Assembly: GCA_045616505.1 (NCBI GenBank)
Contig: JAZLGV010000008.1
Location: 1 to 15,201, forward strand
Origin: JAKSUT01 sp045616505
GTDB lineage: Bacteria > Cyanobacteriota > Vampirovibrionia > Gastranaerophilales > Gastranaerophilaceae
DNA length: 15,201 nt
Direction of reading: 5' to 3'
The notes below the pieces were generated by a model. The model ran no database searches. It was given only the letters and a program-made list of their open reading frames with translations, and had not been told where the DNA came from. The position numbers were made by a program, and so were the translations under genes. Position 1 is the first letter of the stretch. Each line of letters opens with the position of its first letter. Shown here one piece after another: positions 6,539 through 13,938 of this stretch.

Positions 6539-7441
6539 ATGAAAAATGAACAAATCAAGATGAAGAGAACATCTTCTCAATCAAACCCAGCCTTTAACAA
6601 TGTAGTTAGCGAAAATGAAGACACATTTAATTGCTATTTAAGAAGAATTTCAAAATGCAAAACACTTACAACAAAAGAAGAACAAGAAGTTGCAAAAAAG
6701 GCTTTTGAAGGAGATTTTGAAGCAAAAAAAGAATTGGTTGAAGCAAATTTAAAACTTGTAATTACAATTGCAAAAAAAGCTATACATATTGCCAAAATCC
6801 CTATGACAGATTTAATTCAAGAAGGCAATTTAGGTTTAATGATTGCCGCAGAAAAATTCAACTACAAACTTGGCTACAAATTTTCAACTTATGCAAGTTG
6901 GTGGATTAAACAATCTATGTTCAAAGGCATTTCAGAGCAAGCTCATTGTATGAAAATCCCAGTATATATTCAAGAAACACTTTCAAAATTTTCTAAAATA
7001 AAAGCAGAAATGGAACGCAAATATAATTGCCAAGTAAAAAATGCTGATGTTGCAAAAGAAATGGACATTTCTGAACAAAAAATCGAAAACTACTTAAACG
7101 CATACACACAAACTATTTCAATTGAAGGTTATATCAATGATGATTCTGACATGTGCGTAGCAGATATCCTTGAAGACAAAAACACAAATGTTTTTGCAAA
7201 CGCAGAATCAGAAAATTTAAAAACAGATTTAGAAACAGTTATGTCTGTACTTAAAAAAAGAGAACAAGACGTTGTGAAAATGCGTTTTGGACTTGATAAT
7301 ATAGCTAAAAAAACATTAGAAGAAATTGGAAACTTATACGGAGTAACAAAAGAATGTATTAGACAAACAGAACTTAGAGCATTGAAAAAAATGAGAAATT
7401 CAGCTATGGGACAAGAGTTATTAACTTGTTATATTCAATAA
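6539..7441 (+). CDS. RNA polymerase sigma factor, sigma-70 family (short, RpoD-like, divergent)
   Basis: Directs RNA polymerase to a set of promoters. The product has 300 residues and lacks region 1.1 and the large non-conserved insert of primary sigma factors. Region 1.2 is around 27-60. Region 2 is around 65-145, with DLIQEGNLGL (91-100) and YKFSTYASWWIKQ (113-125). Region 3 is around 146-230. Region 4 is around 231-290, with a helix-turn-helix at LEEIGNLYGVTKECIRQ (260-276). In region 2.4 the -10-reading Gln is present (Q125), but the position matching E. coli Thr440 is Phe128. In region 4.2 the TRERIRQ block reads TKECIRQ. These changes suggest an alternative (group 2-like) factor and not the housekeeping one. 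A GGAG ribosome site precedes ATG 6539. It is transcribed alone, with a strong terminator after it. The family is certain; the regulon is unknown. Confidence 0.93.
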   Translation: MKNEQIKMKRTSSQSNPAFNNVVSENEDTFNCYLRRISKCKTLTTKEEQEVAKKAFEGDFEAKKELVEANLKLVITIAKKAIHIAKIPMTDLIQEGNLGLMIAAEKFNYKLGYKFSTYASWWIKQSMFKGISEQAHCMKIPVYIQETLSKFSKIKAEMERKYNCQVKNADVAKEMDISEQKIENYLNAYTQTISIEGYINDDSDMCVADILEDKNTNVFANAESENLKTDLETVMSVLKKREQDVVKMRFGLDNIAKKTLEEIGNLYGVTKECIRQTELRALKKMRNSAMGQELLTCYIQ

Positions 7442-7466
7442 TTTTCACGTATCACCCATTAAAAAT

Positions 7467-7499
7467 AAAGCCTTTTTTCTATACTGAAAAAAGGCTTTT
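7467..7499 (+). terminator. Rho-independent terminator after the sigma factor gene
   Basis: AAAGCCTTTTTT (7467-7478) pairs with AAAAAAGGCTTT (7487-7498) over 12 bp with loop CTATACTG, and TTTT follows the GC core. It begins 26 nt after the stop and can work in both directions. Confidence 0.8.
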
Positions 7500-7602
7500 C
7501 CTTTAATAAATATTTTTTTGCAATAAAAATATAATAAAAATTTATAAAACAAAATATTCATGATAAAATTTCAACAGATTTACATTTAAAAAGGATTTTA
7601 TT

Positions 7603-7812
7603 TTGGAAAAATTTTGTTCTGTCATCAAAAAAGCTTGGAAAATTAGCACATTCATAATAGGAATTATTGTAATAGTAATTTCTATTTCTTATGCATTTGA
7701 AGTATATGATAAAGTTCATCAACCGCCAAATTTATTTGAATTAATTTATTCTGGTTTATTTTACATCTTATGTGCAATAGGTGTACTTACCGGAGTAATA
7801 CTTACAAAATAG
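7603..7812 (+). CDS. Small membrane protein, 69 residues, unknown function
   Basis: The gene starts with TTG at 7603: an AAGGA ribosome site (7591-7595) lies 7 nt upstream and no better ATG is in frame. The protein is almost entirely two membrane helices, about residues 13-32 (ISTFIIGIIVIVISISYAF) and 47-67 (LIYSGLFYILCAIGVLTGVI), joined by a polar loop containing HQPPNLFE. It has two Cys (residues 5 and 57) and no recognised domain. The next gene, a prepilin-like protein, starts 9 nt after the stop, so it is probably the first gene of an operon with the two pilin-like genes. It might anchor or assist their export, but that is inferred from position only. Confidence 0.7.
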   Translation: MEKFCSVIKKAWKISTFIIGIIVIVISISYAFEVYDKVHQPPNLFELIYSGLFYILCAIGVLTGVILTK

Positions 7813-7821
7813 GTAAAAACA

Positions 7822-8775
7822 ATGCTTCATTCAAAGGCTTTTACATTAGCTGAAGTTTTAATCGTGTTATTTTTAGTTGGCGTTTTTGCAACATTTGCCA
7901 ATCCTACTGTTATGCAAAATCCAAAAATAGAATTAAGAAAACTTAGTGCAACATCAGACAGTGTACATTCTACCAGTGATGCTGGCATATTTAAGGATTT
8001 ACCAGAAAAAGAAATTCCAATTAATGAAGATGCAAAAATAGAAATTAATAAAATTACAGAATATAAAGATATATACAACACTCCAATAAGTGTAAATATT
8101 GCCAAAGTTTCAAACAACACAAAATCTAACTATCATTTATTACATACTTACCTAAAAGAAGAAAAAAATCAAAAGCCAATTGAACAATCGCTTGAAGACA
8201 TATACAAAACTGAAGCTATTTATAACTTCATCAAAAACCCACACAACAAACAAAACCAAAAAAAAATAGGCGAAAGTATTTTTTCTTTATTACCACTAAT
8301 TGACGATAAATGCAAAAATAATTGTTTCGCAAAAAATTACCGAACTATATCAGGAAAAAAATATAAAACAGATATTAACAACTCAATATCAAAAGGAATA
8401 TTAAACAATGGTGCACGAATAGCTGTTGTAAATGGAACAAAAAACAAAAAATTTCCAATAATAAAAGTATATGTAGATTTAAACGGAAAAAGACCACCAA
8501 ATACAAGATGCAAAGATTTATTTGAATATGAATTATACCCAACACTTACAGCAACTCAATTTTTCCCAGCTGGTAAAATAAACAATTACACAGAAGTAGT
8601 ATTTTCAGATGAAAAAAAATCTACCCTAAATGAAATTCCAATAGGTACATTCAAACAAATAAAATACACGGATAAACAAATAAAAAACTTTATCTATAAA
8701 CAAGGAAAATACTGTGAAATAAAAATTGAACACGACACAATAATGAACAATAATAAAAGCATAATAAAATATTAA
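7822..8775 (+). CDS. Prepilin-like protein with four-cysteine C-terminal domain (long paralogue)
   Basis: The N-terminus is a type IV prepilin/pseudopilin signal. A short leader, MLHSKA, precedes the expected prepilin peptidase cut, then FTLAEVLIVLFLVGVFATFA with Glu at +5 and a hydrophobic helix. The residue before the cut is Ala instead of the usual Gly. After the helix, residues 30-160 are a polar Lys/Glu-rich stretch absent from the next gene's product. The C-terminal part (about 161-317) is homologous to that product: DKCKNNCFA, the TISGKKY block, VYVDLNGKRPPNTRCKDLFEYE and GKYCEIKI. Cysteines at 164, 168, 230 and 298 probably form two disulfides outside the cell. Length is 317 residues. 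Its stop overlaps the ATG at 8775 by one base (TAATG). Role probably in pili or surface filaments; the partner system is not in this window. Confidence 0.8.
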   Translation: MLHSKAFTLAEVLIVLFLVGVFATFANPTVMQNPKIELRKLSATSDSVHSTSDAGIFKDLPEKEIPINEDAKIEINKITEYKDIYNTPISVNIAKVSNNTKSNYHLLHTYLKEEKNQKPIEQSLEDIYKTEAIYNFIKNPHNKQNQKKIGESIFSLLPLIDDKCKNNCFAKNYRTISGKKYKTDINNSISKGILNNGARIAVVNGTKNKKFPIIKVYVDLNGKRPPNTRCKDLFEYELYPTLTATQFFPAGKINNYTEVVFSDEKKSTLNEIPIGTFKQIKYTDKQIKNFIYKQGKYCEIKIEHDTIMNNNKSIIKY

Positions 8776-8786
8776 TGAGGACAAAA

Positions 8787-9449
8787 ATGATAAAAAAAGC
8801 ATTTACAATGGCAGAAGTTTTAATCACACTAGGACTAATAGGAGTTCTTGCGTTAGCAGCAGTACCAACTTTAAACAAAAACAGTGAACAAAAATTTGCC
8901 AAAGATTTTGAAAGAGTTTACCAAAATCTAAACTCAAATGTTTTTTATTATAAACCAGTTTACAAAAACAAACAAATAGTAGCATATAAATTAGAACTTG
9001 ATAACATCGACAAATGCACAAAAAACTGTTTTGCAAATAAATATAAAACAATATCAGGGAAAAATTATCCAATAAAATTCAATAATACTAAAAAAGGAAT
9101 ATTATTATACGGAGAAAGAGTGGCTATCAACAAACATGGTAATATTTATGTAGATTTAAACGGCCCAAAAGGTCCAAACACAAAATGTAGAGATTTATTT
9201 GAATTTGAATTTTATAACCAAAACTTTTATCCTGTAATTTATCCTGCAAACACTCATATTGATTTCGATATTAAAGATGCATTTTATATTCCTTTATATA
9301 ATTCTGATACTAATAAAAAAGCAAAAGAATTCAAGCTTTCTAATGTACTTAGCAATCATTCAGATGAAGAACTACAAAGTTTTATACACACAGAAGGTAA
9401 ATATTGCGAACTTAAAATTGTTTCAGATAACTTTGTAATAAAATACTAA
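8787..9449 (+). CDS. Prepilin-like protein with four-cysteine C-terminal domain (short paralogue)
   Basis: The chosen start is ATG 8787, giving the standard prepilin leader MIKKA followed by FTMAEVLITLGLIGVLALAAV (Glu at +5). GAGGA at 8777-8781 gives 5-nt spacing. An upstream in-frame ATG at 8775 overlaps the previous stop and would add four residues. The product has 220 residues. The C-terminal domain matches the preceding protein: cysteines at 77, 81, 134 and 207 in DKCTKNCFA, VDLNGPKGPNTKCRDLFEFE and GKYCELKI, ending VIKY as the first ends IIKY. The conserved 'VDLNG..GPNT' block recurs in the pilin-like proteins that are abundant in gut Gastranaerophilales (recalled, not searched). The tandem arrangement indicates gene duplication, with the long paralogue gaining or this one losing the central insert. 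Exported filament subunit or adhesin is the likely role. Confidence 0.82.
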   Translation: MIKKAFTMAEVLITLGLIGVLALAAVPTLNKNSEQKFAKDFERVYQNLNSNVFYYKPVYKNKQIVAYKLELDNIDKCTKNCFANKYKTISGKNYPIKFNNTKKGILLYGERVAINKHGNIYVDLNGPKGPNTKCRDLFEFEFYNQNFYPVIYPANTHIDFDIKDAFYIPLYNSDTNKKAKEFKLSNVLSNHSDEELQSFIHTEGKYCELKIVSDNFVIKY

Positions 9450-9457
9450 TAATCAAA

Positions 9458-9486
9458 TTGACAACAAAAAATTTGAAAGTTAAAAT
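9458..9486 (+). promoter_or_regulatory. Sigma-70 promoter of the first radical SAM gene
   Basis: A perfect TTGACA (9458-9463) and TAAAAT (9481-9486) are separated by 17 nt. Transcription should begin near 9493, leaving a leader of about 23 nt with AGGAT at 9501-9505 as ribosome site. It indicates that the radical SAM gene can be expressed independently of the pilin genes that end 8 nt before it. Confidence 0.75.
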
Positions 9487-9515
9487 TTTATAAAACATAT
9501 AGGATAATAAATTTA

Positions 9516-10484
9516 ATGACATTTTTATATATTACAAGTGAATGTAACAACGACTGTGAATACTGTTGTAGCAAAAATTTAAGAGGGAAAAAACAATTTC
9601 TTTCTTACGAAGAAGTAGAGCATTTTCTAGATTGGCTAGATTCAGATGTCGAAGAAAATAATATATATATCACAGGTGGAGAACCAACGCTTCACCCTGA
9701 TTTAAAAAAAATATTAAACAGATGCAGTTTTTTCACAAAAACAACTCTTATGACAAATTTACTTTGTTCAAAAGAACTTATTAAAGATTTATTAGAAATA
9801 AATTATATAACATGGAACATTAGCACTAATCCTAAAAAAGAACTCGAAAATACTTTTATAGAAAATCTAGATTATTTATTATCACAAAAAAATATAATAA
9901 AAGAGAACAAAAACACAATTGGGCTTAGTATTACCTTATATGAAAACATTAATGAAAATGCAAAAAATATAAATAAGATATTCTCATTACTTGAAAAATA
10001 CAACGAAGTTATAACCTACGTTGAACCAAGAATTGCAATGCCTGTTTCTGATGGAAAAAAATACGAACTTACTAACCATACAGAACAAGTTTCAATGATA
10101 GTTTCTAATATAAACAATCTTTATCCGCAAATAAATATAAAATTCACAAAATGTGCAATAAACAATTGTCAAATTGCACCTGCACTATACGGAAAACTAT
10201 TAGAAAACCCTAAAGTTTCAAACCTTGGTTTCACTTGCAAATACAATTCTAGTATTGCAATTCTCCCAGACAAATCTCAACTTCCTTGTCCATATTTTGA
10301 CCTAAAATTCAAAACAAATGAATACAAAAACTTTCCAAAAGGAAACATTGCAAAACATTGGAATTTAAACAGACTTACAAAATATAGAAATCCTCAAAGT
10401 TTCAGATGTGCTTGTTCCAATTTGATATGCCAAGAACAAGGATGTTGCACAGCAATAATGACAAACATACTAGAACGAAATTAA
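9516..10484 (+). CDS. Radical SAM protein with C-terminal cysteine-rich domain (paralogue 1)
   Basis: Expected to bind a [4Fe-4S] cluster and split S-adenosylmethionine to make a radical. The cluster motif is C10-x3-C14-x2-C17, very near the N-terminus, and the SAM-contacting GGEP motif is at 54-57 (GGEPTLHP). A partial TIM-barrel follows. The C-terminal third has Cys 213 and 218 (CAINNC), 241, 258, then a cluster at 298, 300, 305, 310 and 311, which could ligate one or two auxiliary Fe-S clusters as in SPASM/twitch enzymes. The spacing does not match a SPASM motif I know. Length is 322 residues. It is the first of three tandem paralogues, has its own promoter, and follows two pilin-like genes. 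Substrate unknown; a peptide or protein target is plausible because SPASM-type enzymes often modify peptides. Confidence 0.88.
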   Translation: MTFLYITSECNNDCEYCCSKNLRGKKQFLSYEEVEHFLDWLDSDVEENNIYITGGEPTLHPDLKKILNRCSFFTKTTLMTNLLCSKELIKDLLEINYITWNISTNPKKELENTFIENLDYLLSQKNIIKENKNTIGLSITLYENINENAKNINKIFSLLEKYNEVITYVEPRIAMPVSDGKKYELTNHTEQVSMIVSNINNLYPQINIKFTKCAINNCQIAPALYGKLLENPKVSNLGFTCKYNSSIAILPDKSQLPCPYFDLKFKTNEYKNFPKGNIAKHWNLNRLTKYRNPQSFRCACSNLICQEQGCCTAIMTNILERN

Positions 10485-10491
10485 AAAAAGT

Positions 10492-10520
10492 TTGACAACA
10501 TATTAATTATTTAATATTCT
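10492..10520 (+). promoter_or_regulatory. Consensus-like sigma-70 promoter of the second radical SAM gene
   Basis: TTGACA (10492-10497), a 17-nt spacer and TATTCT (10515-10520). The predicted start, about 10527, coincides with the AGGAG ribosome site (10527-10531), which is 5 nt from the ATG, so the leader would be only about 10 nt. The -35 context TTGACAACA is the same as at 9458. Confidence 0.7.
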
Positions 10521-10536
10521 ACAAATAGGAGAAAAA

Positions 10537-11490
10537 ATGGTAAATATAAGTATTAACACAGAATGTAATAACAATTGCAAATACTGTTTTCAAAAAGACT
10601 ATCACAAACTTAACAAAAGACTTTCTTACGAAGATATTGAAGACATATTAGATTGGTCAAAAGGTTCACCAAGAATAGCAGTACTAGGTGGAGAACCAAC
10701 TCTCCATCCTGACATTGTCAAAATAATGAGAAGAATTAATGATGAATTCACTTCTTGTATATTCTCAAACTTTCTTTGTGATACAGAAATTTTAAAAGAA
10801 CTTCTTAAAATACCAAGAATGGGTTGGTTAATAAACTCAACCACTACAAATGACCATTTAGCGGGTTTGTTTGAAGAAAACATGGCTTATGCAAATGAAC
10901 ATTTAAAAATCGGGAAATTGTCTTTAGGACTTACTCTTATTGGCGAAGAAGAACACGATGAAAAATATATTAAAAATTTAGTTCGATTAGGTGAAAAATT
11001 CCCAAATTTAATAGAAAACTATCGTTTAGGAATAGCAACACCTTTTCATGATGAAAAATTTGAACTTCTAAATTTTGATAAACCTATAAAACGTTTTTAT
11101 GATTTATCAAAAGAAAAAACCCCTCACATAGGAATAGGATTTGACTGCACAACTAACAACTGTCAAATTTCACCACGTTTTCTTGGGGAAATTCTTGAAG
11201 ACGAAAGAACAAATGGATTACGCTTTGGATGTTATCACCCTATTATTGACGTTATGGTTGATAAATCAATCAAATACTGTTCTTCAGTACCTGATGATTT
11301 TATCCCTATAAAAAACTATAGAGATTTTCAAAATTGGCAAGAATGTAACGAATGGCTTATAAACTTTAGAAACTCATATATGCAAGCTAACGGATACATC
11401 TGTAAAGCAGACAAAAAATGTAAGAATACAATTTGTCAAGGACCTTGTATTGCAATGACTGAGCATTTCAACCGCCAAAGGGAATTATAA
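10537..11490 (+). CDS. Radical SAM protein with C-terminal cysteine-rich domain (paralogue 2)
   Basis: Same architecture as the gene before it, and clearly related: NTECNNNCKYCF against TSECNNDCEYCC, LSYEDIEDILDW against LSYEEVEHFLDW, then GGEPTLHPDI. The cluster Cys are C10, C14 and C17, and GGEP is at 51-54. C-terminal cysteines are 204 and 209 (CTTNNC), 232, 248, then 289, 295, 300 and 304, giving a conserved framework C-x4-C-x22-C-x15-C plus a four-Cys tail. Length is 317 residues. An ideal ribosome site AGGAG precedes ATG 10537. Its stop touches the ATG of the third paralogue with no gap, so those two are translationally coupled. Putative Fe-S enzyme of unknown substrate. Confidence 0.88.
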   Translation: MVNISINTECNNNCKYCFQKDYHKLNKRLSYEDIEDILDWSKGSPRIAVLGGEPTLHPDIVKIMRRINDEFTSCIFSNFLCDTEILKELLKIPRMGWLINSTTTNDHLAGLFEENMAYANEHLKIGKLSLGLTLIGEEEHDEKYIKNLVRLGEKFPNLIENYRLGIATPFHDEKFELLNFDKPIKRFYDLSKEKTPHIGIGFDCTTNNCQISPRFLGEILEDERTNGLRFGCYHPIIDVMVDKSIKYCSSVPDDFIPIKNYRDFQNWQECNEWLINFRNSYMQANGYICKADKKCKNTICQGPCIAMTEHFNRQREL

Positions 11491-12372
11491 ATGCTAAACA
11501 TTGAACTTAATACACCTGAGAAAACTTTGTCTTACGACGAATTTCAAGAACGCTACACTTGGTTTAAAGAACAAACTAGTGAAGTGAAATTGTCAGGCAT
11601 AGAGCCGCTAATACACCCGCAAATTATAGAAATCGCAAAACTGATATCTAAAAATTCTTTTTGTGCGATTTTTACAAAACTTGATTGCGATACTAAAATT
11701 TTAAAAGAAATTTTAGAAATAAAAAAAATAAAATTAATAATTATTCCAAGCGAAAATCCTACCCAAAAAACTCTTGAAAATTTAGAATATCTAAAAAAAT
11801 CACAACACAAAATCAAAAACAATGAAATCTGGATTTCATTATTTTTAGATTTCAAAACTCAAAACGATTATATAAACAACACAAATTCACTTTTTGAATT
11901 TCTAAAACATATTCATCAAACAACACGAGAAATATATATTAAAATTTCACCTGACGAAAAAAGTCACAACATAAACAGCACAAAAACACAAATTACTTCA
12001 CTTTATAGTACAATCGCAAATAATTATCCTCACATGTTCTTATTCTTTATTTGTGCTGTAAACAACTGCATCTTTAAGCCAGCATTTTTAGGAGAACTTA
12101 TTGAATGTAACCAAATAAGAAATTTAAAACTTCACTGTCAAGAAAATGAAATATTTATTGATATAAATGACAAAATCAAATATTGCTTTTATTCAAAAAC
12201 AACTAAACTTGAAAGAACAACATACAAATCATTAAAAAATTTTAAAGAAGCACAATTATGGTTTGACCCTAAAAAATTTAATACAAATAATTCATCAGAT
12301 TGCATACACAAAAACAGCTGCGCAAATTGTTTTGCCCCTATTTGCAGAGGAACTTGTTACAAAGGAAACTAA
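11491..12372 (+). CDS. Radical SAM-family paralogue lacking the CxxxCxxC cluster motif (paralogue 3)
   Basis: Related to the two preceding genes but apparently unable to do SAM chemistry. Its start, MLNIELNT, aligns with MVNISINT of paralogue 2. It then goes directly to KTLSYDEF where the other has LSYEDI, so 16 residues containing all three cluster cysteines are absent. The GGEPTLHP motif has decayed to GIEPLIHP (36-43). The C-terminal Cys framework is intact: 188 and 193 (CAVNNC), 216, 232, then 271, 277, 280, 285 and 289, with the same 23- and 16-residue steps as paralogue 2. Length is 293 residues. It starts immediately after the stop of paralogue 2 (ribosome site AAAGGGA), which suggests a paired, perhaps heterodimeric, product. 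The stop lies one base from that of the convergent transporter gene. It could be a non-catalytic partner, an Fe-S scaffold, or an artefactual deletion. Confidence 0.8.
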   Translation: MLNIELNTPEKTLSYDEFQERYTWFKEQTSEVKLSGIEPLIHPQIIEIAKLISKNSFCAIFTKLDCDTKILKEILEIKKIKLIIIPSENPTQKTLENLEYLKKSQHKIKNNEIWISLFLDFKTQNDYINNTNSLFEFLKHIHQTTREIYIKISPDEKSHNINSTKTQITSLYSTIANNYPHMFLFFICAVNNCIFKPAFLGELIECNQIRNLKLHCQENEIFIDINDKIKYCFYSKTTKLERTTYKSLKNFKEAQLWFDPKKFNTNNSSDCIHKNSCANCFAPICRGTCYKGN

Positions 12373-12373
12373 A

Positions 12374-13816
12374 TTATTTTAAATTTGCTTTCCTATATCC
12401 GTAAAAAGCATAAATCATAACTCCGATAAAAATCCAACATAAATAAAATATAAAAGTTTTATGCGGAACACCTTTTATAACTATCCATAAGCAAGAAATT
12501 ACACCGAGCAAAGGGATTAAAGGCATAAAAGGAATTTTAAAAAGTCTTTTTCTATTCGGTTCTTTATATCTAAATGCAATTACACCTAAAGATACCGCAA
12601 TAAAAGAAGTTATAGTACCAATATTACAAAGATGTGCTGAAGCTTCTAAATCAAAAAAGCAAGTCCCCATTATGACAAAAAAGCCTAACAACAAAGTTGT
12701 AACAAAAGGTGTTTGATATTTTTTATGAACTTTTGAAAAAATAGGAGAAAGAAGATTATCTCTAGACATAGAAAATAAAATTCTTGAACCACCTAATTGC
12801 AATACTAACAAAACAGAAAACAATCCAGCCAACGACCCTAATGATACAAGAAGTGCCATATAATTTCTACCAATTGTTCTCAATGAATAAGCAATTGGAG
12901 CTGCAATAAAACCTTCATTACCTTTTATTGCAGAAAATGGAAACATACCTGTCAATACAGCAGCAACAAAAACATACACTACTATACAAATTAAAAGAGT
13001 ACCGATAATACCTATCGGCATATTAACTTGTGGATTTTTTGTTTCTTCTGCAACTGTTGAAATAGCATCAAAGCCGATATATGCAAGAAAAATTAAAAAA
13101 GCACCTTGATATATTCCTGCAAGCCCGTTTGTTACAAATGGCGTCCAGTTTTCAGGTCTTACATAAAAAGCACCGCCTATAATAAATAAAAATATTACAG
13201 TCAATTTTATAAAGACCATTATTGTTGCTGATTTAGCACTTTCTCTTATCCCTTTATACAAAAGATAAGTTATTATACAAACAATTATAATTGCAGGAAT
13301 ATTTACTAATATAGAATATTTTCCAAAAAGCATATATTCATAAACCCAAAAAGATTTATTTACAACCCAATATGGTAAATATTTTTCAAAACCTTTAAGA
13401 AATTCAAACCAATAACCAGAAAACGCTATTGCAACAGTAATATTTCCTATCGCATATTCTAACATCAAAATCCAACCAATAAGCCATGCTGCAAATTGTC
13501 CAAAAATTGAAAACACATAAGTATATGCACTTCCTGCAACTGGAATAATTGAAGCAAATTCAGCATAACTAAATGCAGCAAAAATACAAGCAACACCTGC
13601 AAATATAATTGAAATCATAAAACTTGGGCCAGCACTTGCATCTCCAGCAATCGCCACTCCTGAAAGAGTAAAAATCCCTGTTCCAATAACAGCACCTACA
13701 CCTAACATTATTAAATCAAATGCTGAAAGTGTACGTTTTAAATTCGATTTTTCTGCACTTGCAATTAATTCATCAGGTGATTTTGTTTTTAAAATATTTG
13801 ATAAAAAATTATTCAT
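12374..13816 (-). CDS. APC-superfamily amino-acid permease (CAT/YfnA-like)
   Basis: Inner-membrane amino-acid transporter, 480 residues with about 12 hydrophobic helices and no signal peptide. Helix 1 has the substrate-binding GAVIGTGIF break (41-49). The block AYIGFDAISTVAEETKNPQ (245-263) is typical of the cationic-amino-acid-transporter-like branch of the APC superfamily, and so is RILFSMSRDNLLSPIFSKVHKK in the cytoplasmic loop after helix 8. The N-terminal tail contains NLKRTLSAFDLIMLGVG, the usual lead-in of this branch. Substrate cannot be read from sequence; relatives carry neutral or cationic amino acids. ATG 13816 has AAAGG upstream. It converges on the third radical SAM paralogue with a 1-nt gap and no terminator between them, so opposing transcription may collide. 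Transcribed alone. Confidence 0.92.
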   Translation of the reverse strand: MNNFLSNILKTKSPDELIASAEKSNLKRTLSAFDLIMLGVGAVIGTGIFTLSGVAIAGDASAGPSFMISIIFAGVACIFAAFSYAEFASIIPVAGSAYTYVFSIFGQFAAWLIGWILMLEYAIGNITVAIAFSGYWFEFLKGFEKYLPYWVVNKSFWVYEYMLFGKYSILVNIPAIIIVCIITYLLYKGIRESAKSATIMVFIKLTVIFLFIIGGAFYVRPENWTPFVTNGLAGIYQGAFLIFLAYIGFDAISTVAEETKNPQVNMPIGIIGTLLICIVVYVFVAAVLTGMFPFSAIKGNEGFIAAPIAYSLRTIGRNYMALLVSLGSLAGLFSVLLVLQLGGSRILFSMSRDNLLSPIFSKVHKKYQTPFVTTLLLGFFVIMGTCFFDLEASAHLCNIGTITSFIAVSLGVIAFRYKEPNRKRLFKIPFMPLIPLLGVISCLWIVIKGVPHKTFIFYLCWIFIGVMIYAFYGYRKANLK

Positions 13817-13842
13817 AATATACCTTTAACTTTTTGCCAAAA

Positions 13843-13871
13843 ATTTTACCACTTTAACATTTAATAGGCAA
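13843..13871 (-). promoter_or_regulatory. Sigma-70 promoter of the permease gene
   Basis: On the minus strand TTGCCT (13871-13866) and TAAAAT (13848-13843) are separated by 17 nt. Transcription would start near 13836, with AAAGG at 13827-13823 as ribosome site. A (TTTTC)4 tract abuts the -35 on its upstream side. Confidence 0.65.
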
Positions 13872-13891
13872 GAAAAGAAAAGAAAAGAAAA
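13872..13891. repeat. Pentanucleotide tandem repeat (GAAAA)4
   Basis: Four perfect GAAAA units lie directly upstream of the -35 of the permease promoter, followed by more A. It lies between two divergent genes. Such a tract could act as an A/T-rich UP element, and unit-number changes by slipped-strand mispairing could alter promoter strength. Confidence 0.85.
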
Positions 13892-13938
13892 AAAATACAC
13901 ATTTTTTATTATGTTAAAATTATAAAAAAGGAGTTTAT

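Noticed and set aside
7827..8120. Minus-strand open frame opposite the first prepilin gene
   Set aside because: It is the antisense of a clear prepilin N-terminus and has no translation signal.
12373..12373. Bidirectional terminator between the third radical SAM paralogue and the permease
   Set aside because: The stop codons are one base apart and no hairpin with a T-run is visible around them.
13872..13891. CRISPR or phase-variable coding repeat
   Set aside because: The repeat is a 5-bp microsatellite in non-coding DNA, with no spacers and no reading frame to shift.
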